DNA of 17,048 nucleotides from JAFGJU01 sp964570935 (GTDB lineage Bacteria > Eisenbacteria > RBG-16-71-46 > JAFGJU01), in the NCBI GenBank assembly GCA_964570935.1, contig CAZMZP010000093.1:1-17048 (forward strand). Direction: 5' to 3'. The number at the start of each line of letters is the position of its first letter. Position 1 is the stretch's first letter. Below the pieces are notes generated by a model. The model saw only the letters and a list, made by a program, of their open reading frames with translations, was not told the DNA's origin and did no database searches. The position numbers were made by a program, and so were the translations under genes. Of this stretch, positions 8,318-14,096 are shown in pieces.

Positions 8318-8542
8318 TTACTTCTCTGCCACCCAGCTGAGCCCCAGCTTTCGACGGCTCTGCGCGCAATCCCTCAAGTAGAGGTTGATGAGGTTCTGGT
8401 AGGGCATTCCCATCTCAGCGGCCAATGCCTTGAAATAGGCCACTGATGCCTTGTCCAGCCGAATCGTCACCCTCTGCTTCAGACGGCCAACGTAGGGGTT
8501 CTTCTCCCCCTTCATTTTCGTGAAATCGTGGTTGGCTCTCAC
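8318..8542 (-). CDS. brnA: BrnA-type antitoxin, its toxin partner degraded
   Basis: 74 residues from the GTG at 8542, which has GGAGG 7 nt upstream; a TTG at 8557 is also in frame. The sequence NPYVGRLKQRVTIRLDKASV, then YFKALAAEMGMPYQNLINLY, then LRDCAQS is the BrnA antitoxin pattern: a ribbon-helix-helix type DNA-binding fold (strand QRVTIRLD, then two helices). In known systems BrnA neutralises the RNase BrnT and represses their shared promoter. The GTG overlaps the stop of the upstream brnT relic by 4 nt (GTGA), the usual coupling. The antitoxin has no frameshift or stop, so it survived loss of its toxin. It could now act as an anti-addiction factor or only as a DNA-binding repressor; both are inferences. 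Confidence 0.85.
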   Translation of the reverse strand: MRANHDFTKMKGEKNPYVGRLKQRVTIRLDKASVAYFKALAAEMGMPYQNLINLYLRDCAQSRRKLGLSWVAEK

Positions 8543-8625
8543 TGCGTTTCCCTCCAATAAGCCTCCGCTTCTCGCTTGTTCTCGCGATTCTTCCTATCGT
8601 CCCATTCGAAGCAGATGTCAGTCAT
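8539..8625 (-). pseudogene. brnT: brnT toxin relic, internal in-frame deletion (28 codons left)
   Basis: An ATG at 8625 opens a 28-codon frame ending at TGA 8541-8539. Its first 17 residues, MTDICFEWDDRKNRENK, match the N-terminus of BrnT toxins (FEWDxxKxxxN). The rest, REAEAYWRETQ, matches the end of the family (SARKATKREAEAYWR). BrnT is normally about 90 residues, so about 60 are missing, including the central beta-sheet and most catalytic residues. The join falls at the codon pair for Lys-Arg, which occurs at both places in intact homologues (NKRKHG and TKREAE), so a short repeat may have mediated the deletion. Start, stop, promoter and the 4-nt overlap with brnA are all preserved. Confidence 0.75.
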
Positions 8626-8631
8626 ATGCAC

Positions 8632-8660
8632 AGTGTACGCATGCCAAGCGTATGTGTCAA
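8632..8660 (-). promoter_or_regulatory. Promoter of the brnT-relic/brnA operon, probably leaderless
   Basis: On the minus strand: TTGACA (8660-8655, perfect), 17 nt spacer, TACACT (8637-8632, 4 of 6). Only 6 nt separate the -10 from the ATG of the brnT relic, so transcription should begin at or next to the ATG, giving a leaderless message. Within the spacer a palindrome TACGC-N7-GCGTA (8636-8652) overlaps the -10 by 2 nt and is a candidate BrnA operator. BrnA autorepression is established for the family; this site is inferred. Confidence 0.55.
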
Positions 8661-8718
8661 GGGCTTGTCCAGTGCCGTGTGATGCCACCCAAGGGCTTCA
8701 ATGCTAGATGCATTCCTC

Positions 8719-8747
8719 TTGACGTTGACCTCCTTCAGTGCTACCAT
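8719..8747 (+). promoter_or_regulatory. Possible promoter of the secreted dockerin-like pair
   Basis: TTGACG at 8719-8724 (5 of 6), 17 nt spacer, TACCAT at 8742-8747 (4 of 6). Transcription would start near 8754, giving a leader of about 95 nt before the ATG at 8851. It is divergent from the brn promoter, with about 60 nt between the two -35 boxes. Confidence 0.4.
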
Positions 8748-8749
8748 AA

Positions 8750-8779
8750 CTTCAGTGCGGAACCCCAGTTCCGTTGAAG
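8750..8779 (+). other. Stem-loop at the predicted 5' end of the secreted-protein transcript
   Basis: Inverted repeat: CTTCA (8750-8754) and CGGAAC (8758-8763) pair with GTTCCG (8768-8773) and TGAAG (8775-8779) around a CCCA loop, with a small internal bulge. It starts almost exactly where the predicted transcript starts, so it could stabilise the 5' end. No T-run follows on either strand, so it is not a convincing terminator. Confidence 0.4.
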
Positions 8780-8850
8780 GCAAGCTCGATTCTCTCGTCG
8801 GTGTGCTACGGTCCTTGACGCGTGGCTGGCCGGGTGTGAGGAATCGTCCC

Positions 8851-9420
8851 ATGACAAAGCTCCTGTCCGTCGGAATCGCCGCGTGCATTCTCTTGTCCGG
8901 AGTGCCTGCTGTAGCCAGCGTGCCGGATCCGTTCCATTCGACAATGCAGTGGTTCCACCCCGTTAAGGGTGACACGCTGATTGGCGTGTGTCCTCTTGGT
9001 GACTGGAGCGGCCTGGACGTGACGCTGAGGGACCAATACAACTTGCCGCTGGGTGGTTGGGAGGTCGGACTCAATTTTGCAGATCCGCGAGTTTGCTTTG
9101 TGCATTGGATCAGTGGCGTCACTGATATGAACGGCTACGTCCGACTTGTCATCAAGGCCGGTCTCAACAGCTCTGCCGCGACCGCCCGTGTGGCCTCTGG
9201 CTATTCGGTGCTTGTCAGGGGCGTTACGATGTGGGCTGGTACAGTTAGCCTCGTGTCGCCGGACTACAACTGCAACCCGACAGTTGACGCCCTGGACTTT
9301 TCGTTCTTCTCTCTCGACTGGCCGCCGGCGGCCTACGCCGCGCGAAGTGACTTCAACGACGACGGCATGATTGACGCCCTCGACTTCTCACTGTTCGCAC
9401 TCCACTGGCTGCATCAGTAG
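8851..9420 (+). CDS. Secreted protein with dockerin-like Ca-binding repeats, copy 1
   Basis: 189 residues from the ATG at 8851 (GAGGA 8 nt upstream); the longer open frame upstream is ignored because the ATG begins a good signal peptide, MTKLLSVGIAACILLSG then VPAVA, with cleavage near residue 22. The middle (about 35-135) is predicted beta-rich and Ig-like, with GVCPLGDWSGLDVTLRD and GVTDMNGYVRLVIKAGL. The C-terminus has two dockerin-like loops, DYNCNPTVDALDFS and DFNDDGMIDALDFS, with the D-x-N-x-[ND]-x-x-[VI]-D-x-x-D calcium pattern, each followed by an aromatic/Trp helix. Cysteines in GVCP, RVCF and YNCN are shared with the next gene. Probably exported to the periplasm or surface. Partner unknown; no cohesin is seen in the window. 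Confidence 0.8.
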   Translation: MTKLLSVGIAACILLSGVPAVASVPDPFHSTMQWFHPVKGDTLIGVCPLGDWSGLDVTLRDQYNLPLGGWEVGLNFADPRVCFVHWISGVTDMNGYVRLVIKAGLNSSAATARVASGYSVLVRGVTMWAGTVSLVSPDYNCNPTVDALDFSFFSLDWPPAAYAARSDFNDDGMIDALDFSLFALHWLHQ

Positions 9421-9448
9421 TGCCCGGACCCGTGCAAGGGGAGAACCG

Positions 9449-10027
9449 ATGAGCCGACCGCTCTTCGCCGCAATCGCTGTCTGGGCGCTCCTGTCCGCAG
9501 TGCCTGCTGTCGCGGAGGTACCCCCACCCCCGGACATCACAGTGCAGTGGTTCCAGCCGGTCGCGAGCTGGCCTGACCCGTTGGTGATTGGAGTGTGCCC
9601 TCTTGGCGACTGGAGTGGCCTGGACGTCACGATGAGGAACGGATACGGCCTGCCGATGGCTGGTTATCAAGTGTTTCTGTACTTCGCGGACTCCCGAGTT
9701 TGCCCCGCGACCGTCTCTGGTATCACTGATATGAACGGGTACGTGCGGCTGGTCCTCACGTCCGGCCTCAACAGCTCCGCTGCGGCCACCCGCGCGACCT
9801 CCAGCTACACGGTGACGAGCATGGGGTACACGGTAGGGAGCGGGACTGTCAGCCTCGTATCGCCCGACTACAACTGCAACCCGGCAGTTGACGCCCTGGA
9901 CTTCTCGTTCTTCTCTCTCGACTGGCCACCGGCGGCCTACGCCGCGCGTAGCGACTTCAACGACGACGGCGTGATTGACGCCCTCGACTTCTCACTGTTC
10001 GCGCTCCACTGGCTGCACGCGGACTAG
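9449..10027 (+). CDS. Secreted protein with dockerin-like Ca-binding repeats, copy 2
   Basis: 192 residues from the ATG at 9449 (GGGGAG 6 nt upstream), 28 nt after copy 1. Signal peptide MSRPLFAAIAVWALLSAVPA then VA. It is a tandem paralogue of copy 1 with the same order: beta-rich middle (GVCPLGDWSGLDVTMRN, GITDMNGYVRLVLTSGL) and two dockerin-like loops (DYNCNPAVDALDFS, DFNDDGVIDALDFS). From SPDYNCNP to ALHWLH the two proteins differ at only two residues, while the signal peptides and N-terminal halves differ a great deal. Three mature cysteines are conserved between copies. The two genes are probably one transcript. Function unknown beyond likely calcium-dependent folding at the cell surface. 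Confidence 0.8.
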   Translation: MSRPLFAAIAVWALLSAVPAVAEVPPPPDITVQWFQPVASWPDPLVIGVCPLGDWSGLDVTMRNGYGLPMAGYQVFLYFADSRVCPATVSGITDMNGYVRLVLTSGLNSSAAATRATSSYTVTSMGYTVGSGTVSLVSPDYNCNPAVDALDFSFFSLDWPPAAYAARSDFNDDGVIDALDFSLFALHWLHAD

Positions 10028-10057
10028 AAGCGGCGTGCGGAGAATCGGGCCGTCCCT

Positions 10058-10582
10058 TCAGTCTACTCGGCCGATCCCCTGCTGTGCCGCGAGGATCCGG
10101 TACGTTTCACCGCCTCCTGTCCGTACCCTCACTACCACGTCCACTGTTATCCGCGGTCCCCACTTGGGACCGCCTCTTGCAGCTTTCTCCAGCTTGTAGT
10201 CCGGCTGCGGAGGACGCGTCTCATTCGAGAACTGCGTGGCCCACGTCTCGTCACCTTTTACGACCCACAAGAAATCAAGTGTCACGTCTCCGGGGATGGG
10301 CAGTGAGTCGGCTTCGACCAGCCAGACCAGGGCGATGAGCGGGTCTCCATCCGGAGGGCAGATCGGCATGAAGCTTCGCCACAAATAGGTCTCGAGCTCG
10401 TAGGTATGACCGCCGAACGTGAGTCGCGAAGGAGCGTCCAGCAGCCCCTCCGGGGTGGCAATCACGATGCTCCGAGGCCTTACCGTATCGTCGCCGCAGC
10501 CCAGCCCGAAGAGAATCAGCGCGGCAGGCAACAGCCAGCCCAAGAGAGAGTTCCCTCGGCGAGTTGTCATGTTCGATGCCAT
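10058..10582 (-). CDS. Conserved hypothetical lipoprotein
   Basis: 174 residues from the ATG at 10582; a second ATG at 10570 is possible, and upstream in-frame codons are probably not translated. The N-terminus is a lipoprotein signal: RRG, hydrophobic LLGWLLPAALILFGLG, then Cys29 followed by GDDTVRPRS. The lipobox (GLGC) is slightly atypical at -3. The mature part has no family I can name. It contains ETYLWRSFMPICPPDGDPLI and LEKAARGGPKWGPRITVDVV, which look well conserved and mainly beta. It is convergent with the secreted pair (30 nt between stops) and lies 43 nt downstream of the broken secreted gene, so it is the last gene of a minus-strand operon. Confidence 0.75.
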   Translation of the reverse strand: MASNMTTRRGNSLLGWLLPAALILFGLGCGDDTVRPRSIVIATPEGLLDAPSRLTFGGHTYELETYLWRSFMPICPPDGDPLIALVWLVEADSLPIPGDVTLDFLWVVKGDETWATQFSNETRPPQPDYKLEKAARGGPKWGPRITVDVVVRVRTGGGETYRILAAQQGIGRVD

Positions 10583-10625
10583 AGCTCCTGTCCCCCAGTG
10601 TTCGTCATGCCACTTCGCTCTTGCG

Positions 10626-11593
10626 TCATTCTGCGGCGAACTCCTTCGCGCTGACGTTGCGGATGAGGATAATTCGCTCAATGACGGAGTCTAGCTTGTT
10701 GGGTGGCATCGGAAGAGTGGTCTCGCTGACGACGAGTTCCGTCATGGTCACCCGCTGCACCCAGTTCGTCTCCAGGTCCTTGAAGATGTCGCCTCTGTAG
10801 TGGGAACTTCCGACCGTTTGGATTTCTAGGGTAGGTGCGGGCGTCAAGTTCATCTTGAATGAGCTTTCGCCCGAATCGTATCCCAGGAGGGCGCAGGACC
10901 TGCCGTTCACCAGGCTCAGCCCTTTGAAAGTCAGAGTAACCTCCCCGTTCTTGAAGAAGGAGCCCTCAGAGACGTTGTCTCCCAGGTTCACCGGCGGCTC
11001 GGTGAACGCGGCAGCATGGACGATCGTCTGCCCGATCTTCTTCAAGTCCTGAATGCCCTTGCCGTCGGCTGCGCTGTCCGCGAACAAGTTGCAGAATCCG
11101 TGGAAGTCGATGAACGCATTGTATACGTGGTAGTCTTGTCGGTCGGGATGGCGGCGCCGTCGCGGTCGGTAAGGCCGTTGAACTTGGCATGGTCAATCCC
11201 GAAGACCTGACCTTGTTCGTCTATGCCGGGAGTCGTAAACACATAGCTCCAGTTCTCCAGCGCCGGTATGTCCTTCTCAGGGCCATTCCCTTGCTGGAGT
11301 GTGAAGCGCACGCACGTGTATTCATCCCCGGGCTTCCCGGCGATTGCAGCCGGAACACGCTTGAGACGGAGTCGAAACACGTCCGTGCCGGCGCGTGTTC
11401 CGTCCGGCGCGAAGGTAATGAGCTGGGATTCCATGAGGAAGTACTGGGCTTCCTGCGAGCGTTGGCCGGCGAGATGGAACTCCTGATCAAGCATTGATGC
11501 CGTGGGAAGGGGGAACCCGAGCCCAACCGCGCCCGCGAGGACGCACATGGGAACGCAAACAAGAACCGCCACTTTGACCAAGGTTCTTCTCAT
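10626..11593 (-). pseudogene. Secreted protein of unknown function, interrupted by a -1 frameshift
   Basis: Two overlapping minus-strand frames make one protein of about 322 residues. The first (from ATG 11593, with AAGGAG 7 nt upstream) has a signal peptide MRRTLVKVAVLVCVPMCVLA and reads sensibly to DRDGAAIPTDKT. The second continues from YHVYNAFIDFHGFCNLFADS and ends at 10626. Joining them between aag (11137-11135) and tac (11132-11130) restores PTDKTYHVYNAFIDFHGF, so one base seems to be missing near 11132-11133. A change slightly upstream, to 11165, is possible too. No slippery heptamer is seen. The stop of the upstream acetyltransferase overlaps this ATG (ATGA). The lesion may be real or an assembly/sequencing error. 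The remaining protein has no recognisable domain. Confidence 0.75.
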
Positions 11594-12105
11594 ACGTTTC
11601 TCCTTAGGAGTTTCCGTAGATACAGATTGCCCGCAGCCATCGGGCCGTGCACGTCCGGCAGAGTCGCAATCGGCACAAACCCGTTCTTCTCGTAGAACTT
11701 GATGGTGTCCTGCGCGGCCGCGTATGTGGCGACATACAGGCAGTGGGCACCCTGGTCTCGCGCGTGGCGCTCTGAGAACTCAAGCAGCCGCGAGCCATGA
11801 CCGCAGCGCCGGTGCGCCGTCACAACGCCCATGGCCACAATCTCGCTGTGCTGGCCATGGTAGGGGATACCCTCCAGCTTGGGGTCCACCTGGACCGCAG
11901 CAAAGCCGACTGGGGTGCCGTCGTTCGAGTAGGCAGCGAAGAATCGTGCCCCGGCCGCGAAACGCTTCCGGATTCTGTCAGTCAGCCACTGCGCGTGGCT
12001 CGGACTGGCAGGGTCGAAACGATTGCCGCATTCCACCTCGGCCATGAGGTCAAAAAACTCGGCCGCGAATGTCTGTTGGTTCAGCTCACGAATCGTATGT
12101 TCCAT
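11590..12105 (-). CDS. GNAT-family N-acetyltransferase
   Basis: 171 residues from the ATG at 12105, with AAGG 6 nt upstream. The GNAT fold is visible: AYSNDGTPVGFAAVQVD as strands 2-3, EIVAMGVVTAHRRCGHGSRLLEF with the acetyl-CoA loop RRCGHG at 99-104, and FYEKNGFVPI at 137-146. The substrate is unknown. Its ATG lies 1 nt after the stop of the PH-like gene and its stop overlaps the next ATG by 4 nt, so it is in the middle of an operon. A deleted second copy of the same gene lies at 13404-13566. Confidence 0.9.
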   Translation of the reverse strand: MEHTIRELNQQTFAAEFFDLMAEVECGNRFDPASPSHAQWLTDRIRKRFAAGARFFAAYSNDGTPVGFAAVQVDPKLEGIPYHGQHSEIVAMGVVTAHRRCGHGSRLLEFSERHARDQGAHCLYVATYAAAQDTIKFYEKNGFVPIATLPDVHGPMAAGNLYLRKLLRRNV

Positions 12106-12106
12106 G

Positions 12107-12562
12107 TTATGCCTTCACGCGTAACGAAGGATATGCCTCCCGCAACGCATCAAGGAAACCCTGGCGGTCCAGAGGCGAAATGTAGATGTCGCCGGCTCCA
12201 CCCTTCTGACGTATCCGAAGCCGCTCGCGGCTGAGGGCTGCACTGGAGAGCAGGTTTCGGTCCAGAGTTATCTCGGCAATTGCAGCAAGGCGGATGCGCC
12301 AGCGAAGCGGGCCAAGGCGTACGAGGAGAGCGTCCCCGTATACCACATAGCTGGTACCGAACAGAACCCAGACACAGAACGCAGCCACGCAGAGGGCGAT
12401 CGGTGCCAGCACGGCCTTGAGCACGACCGGTGCCTGACCGAATATGAGCGTCCCTGCCGCCCAGAGCATAAGAACCGGAATAGCGAGCAGCGTGAAGACA
12501 AGCCAGCCGTCTTTGCGAGGGACAAAACGGCGTGTGGAGGTCTCTTTCTGCACTTCCGTCAA
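12107..12562 (-). CDS. Membrane protein with bacterial PH-like domain
   Basis: 151 residues from a TTG at 12562, chosen for the GGGAG 7 nt upstream; the frame is open to 12898 but that part lies inside the methyltransferase gene and reads as antisense-like Ser/Arg sequence. A GTG at 12553 is an alternative. Two hydrophobic helices at about 19-38 and 48-68 are followed by a beta-rich domain, TSYVVYGDALLVRLGPLRWR then IRLAAIAEITL, and a last helix RQGFLDALREAY, the pattern of bacterial PH-like (bPH) domains. Role unknown. It begins 31 nt after the methyltransferase stop and 1 nt before the acetyltransferase ATG. Confidence 0.8.
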   Translation of the reverse strand: MTEVQKETSTRRFVPRKDGWLVFTLLAIPVLMLWAAGTLIFGQAPVVLKAVLAPIALCVAAFCVWVLFGTSYVVYGDALLVRLGPLRWRIRLAAIAEITLDRNLLSSAALSRERLRIRQKGGAGDIYISPLDRQGFLDALREAYPSLRVKA

Positions 12563-12593
12563 TTTCCATCTCCCTGCCGCCCGCGTCGCGGCA

Positions 12594-13358
12594 TCAGCCC
12601 CGGGTGCGAAGGCGTCGCCTGCGTGGCTTACTCGGGGCGAGCTTCCTGCAGACATACAGCAGGCGGCCGGACCGCTTTCGGGGGTGACCCAGGGAATTCC
12701 CGTCGTACTTTGTGAACTGAAATCCTGCCCGGGACAGCAGCTGCTCGATCTCGCGCGCGCGATAGCCTCGCTCGATGTGTTCTTCCTGGAATCTACGGTA
12801 GCCTGTCTTGGTCCGGATGAACCCTGTGATGAGGCAGCAGCCAAGGGCGCTCTTGGGCTCGAACGAGTTCTCGATGACGAGCGTGAGGTCACGGTCACGC
12901 ATCACTGACGTCCTTCGCCAAGAGTCGTCCAATCCCTCGAACGTGTTCATGTCGAAGGCGAAGATGCCGCGGGGAGCAAGATGGCGTCGCGCTCCGCGAA
13001 AGGCCTTGAGCAGGTCCTGTCTTGTCGTCAGGTAGTTCAAGCTGTCGAACATGCACGTAATCACATCGAACTTGCACCCGAGAGAGAGCCGACGGACATC
13101 CTGCACTACGAGCTCGACCCCGGGCAAGTTCCGACGGGCGAGTCTAATCTGATGCCTCGACCCGTCCACGCCGGTCGTGACGAACCCGTCGCGTTTGACG
13201 AGGCGGAGGAGGGAACCCGTGCCGCAGCAGAGGTCGAGCCAGGTTCTGGCGTGGGGGGCGCACCTTCGAACGACCGGAGCCAGGAATGCCCACATCTTCG
13301 GGCCCCAGAAGGTCCATTTGCGGTCGTAGACGGCTGCGAAGTCTTTGCCGTAAATCAT
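12594..13358 (-). CDS. Class I SAM-dependent methyltransferase
   Basis: 254 residues. Motif I is LDLCCGTG at 41-48, with the ribose-binding acidic residue Asp65 in TTGVDGS, motif II VVQDVRRL at 84-91 and FDVITCMFDSLNYL at 97-110. It is a small-molecule-type class I methyltransferase (Methyltransf_25/11 style), and the acceptor cannot be told. The C-terminus is very basic (SKPRRRRLRTRG). There is no strong ribosome binding site before ATG 13358. It heads the run methyltransferase, PH-like protein, acetyltransferase, secreted protein, lipoprotein on the minus strand, and lies 45 nt downstream of the acetyltransferase relic. Confidence 0.9.
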   Translation of the reverse strand: MIYGKDFAAVYDRKWTFWGPKMWAFLAPVVRRCAPHARTWLDLCCGTGSLLRLVKRDGFVTTGVDGSRHQIRLARRNLPGVELVVQDVRRLSLGCKFDVITCMFDSLNYLTTRQDLLKAFRGARRHLAPRGIFAFDMNTFEGLDDSWRRTSVMRDRDLTLVIENSFEPKSALGCCLITGFIRTKTGYRRFQEEHIERGYRAREIEQLLSRAGFQFTKYDGNSLGHPRKRSGRLLYVCRKLAPSKPRRRRLRTRG

Positions 13359-13403
13359 GTGTGTTTCCGCGCCGGGTCAGCGCGCGAGTGGAGTATTCTC
13401 GGA

Positions 13404-13566
13404 CATCATTTCCTCAGCAGCTTTCGCAGATACAGATTGCCCGCGGCCTTAGGGCCGTGCACGTCCGGCAGCGAGGCCACGGGAACAAACCAGTGCCGCA
13501 TTCCACCTCGGCCATGAGGTCAAAAAACTCGGCCGCGAAAGTCTGTTGGTTCAGCTCGCGAATCAT
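13404..13566 (-). pseudogene. Deleted second copy of the GNAT acetyltransferase
   Basis: The minus strand from 13566 reads MIRELNQQTFAAEFFDLMAE then VECG, almost identical to residues 5-27 of the acetyltransferase at 11590-12105. After a join it continues, in a shifted frame, with FVPVASLPDVHGPKAAGNLY then LRKLLRK and a stop at 13406-13404, matching that protein's C-terminus. About 115 codons from the middle are missing. In DNA, the block from 13499 to 13562 differs from the intact gene at only about two positions. Both break points carry AAAC on the forward strand, so a 4-bp repeat may have mediated the deletion. The original start corresponds to a mutated codon. It cannot make an active enzyme. 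Confidence 0.85.
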
Positions 13567-13593
13567 AATACTGCCTAGGTGAGAGCCCGCCTC

Positions 13594-14037
13594 CTACTCA
13601 GTGAGCCTACCCAATTGTTTGAGCAAGTCAATCCCATCCCATTCTCCCCAACGCTCAACGATGAGCCCATTCTCAATGCGGATAATTTCGATACCGGTGA
13701 ACGTGATCGACCTGCCAGCAGGCTCGACACGCATGAAGGCGCCCCTATGCGTGCCCGCGGCAGACCAGCGGATTGCCACCTTGCTGCTTGCTGCGTCAAC
13801 CACCAGGTCTTCTATGACCCCACGAAAGCCGGGGAAGGCTGCGAACAACTCACGGATCCCTTGCTTGAACCCCTCTCGGTCCGGCGTGCGACCGGAAGGG
13901 GAGTGGTCCACGAAGTTGGGGGAGTGCAGCTCATCCACGATGTCGGCGTTGCCCTTCCGCCAGCCCTCCGCAATCCAGCGGCGTGCTATGGCACGGAGCT
14001 GGTCGGGCGGCGTGCGTGGCTCAGTTGGCAGGTGCAT
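13594..14037 (-). CDS. SnoaL-like (ester cyclase/NTF2-fold) protein
   Basis: 147 residues from the ATG at 14037, with GAGGG 6 nt upstream. The sequence AIARRWIAEGWRKGNADIVD, then ELHSPNFVDHSPSGRTPDRE, then GFKQGIRELFAAFPGFRGVI is the SnoaL-like pattern, including the conserved VDHSP and the later ITFTGIEIIRIENGLIVERW. These NTF2-fold proteins include polyketide cyclases and many small-molecule isomerases or binding proteins; the substrate here is unknown. It lies 59 nt after the HNH gene, separated by a GC-rich hairpin, and upstream of the acetyltransferase relic. Confidence 0.9.
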   Translation of the reverse strand: MHLPTEPRTPPDQLRAIARRWIAEGWRKGNADIVDELHSPNFVDHSPSGRTPDREGFKQGIRELFAAFPGFRGVIEDLVVDAASSKVAIRWSAAGTHRGAFMRVEPAGRSITFTGIEIIRIENGLIVERWGEWDGIDLLKQLGRLTE

Positions 14038-14071
14038 GGTTTACCCTCGCGCCTCGGACTGGAGGCTCTGT

Positions 14072-14092
14072 CGCTTCCGCGGGCCGGAAGCG
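14072..14092 (-). terminator. GC-rich hairpin after the HNH gene
   Basis: A perfect 8-bp inverted repeat, CGCTTCCG and CGGAAGCG, around a 5-nt loop, starting 4 nt after the HNH stop codon on the minus strand. No T-run follows, so it is a weak or Rho-assisted terminator candidate, or an RNA-stabilising hairpin. Confidence 0.35.
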
Positions 14093-14096
14093 CCCG

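Noticed and set aside
8750..8779. Hairpin as an intrinsic terminator
   Set aside because: No T-run on either side, and it falls at the start of a predicted transcript rather than after a gene.
11120..11165. Programmed -1 ribosomal frameshift
   Set aside because: No X-XXY-YYZ slippery heptamer and no obvious downstream pseudoknot; a simple indel explains it better.
12563..12898. N-terminal extension of the PH-like gene
   Set aside because: The extension lies opposite to no signal and inside the methyltransferase gene in another frame, with Ser/Arg-rich composition; a TTG with a ribosome binding site starts the conserved part.
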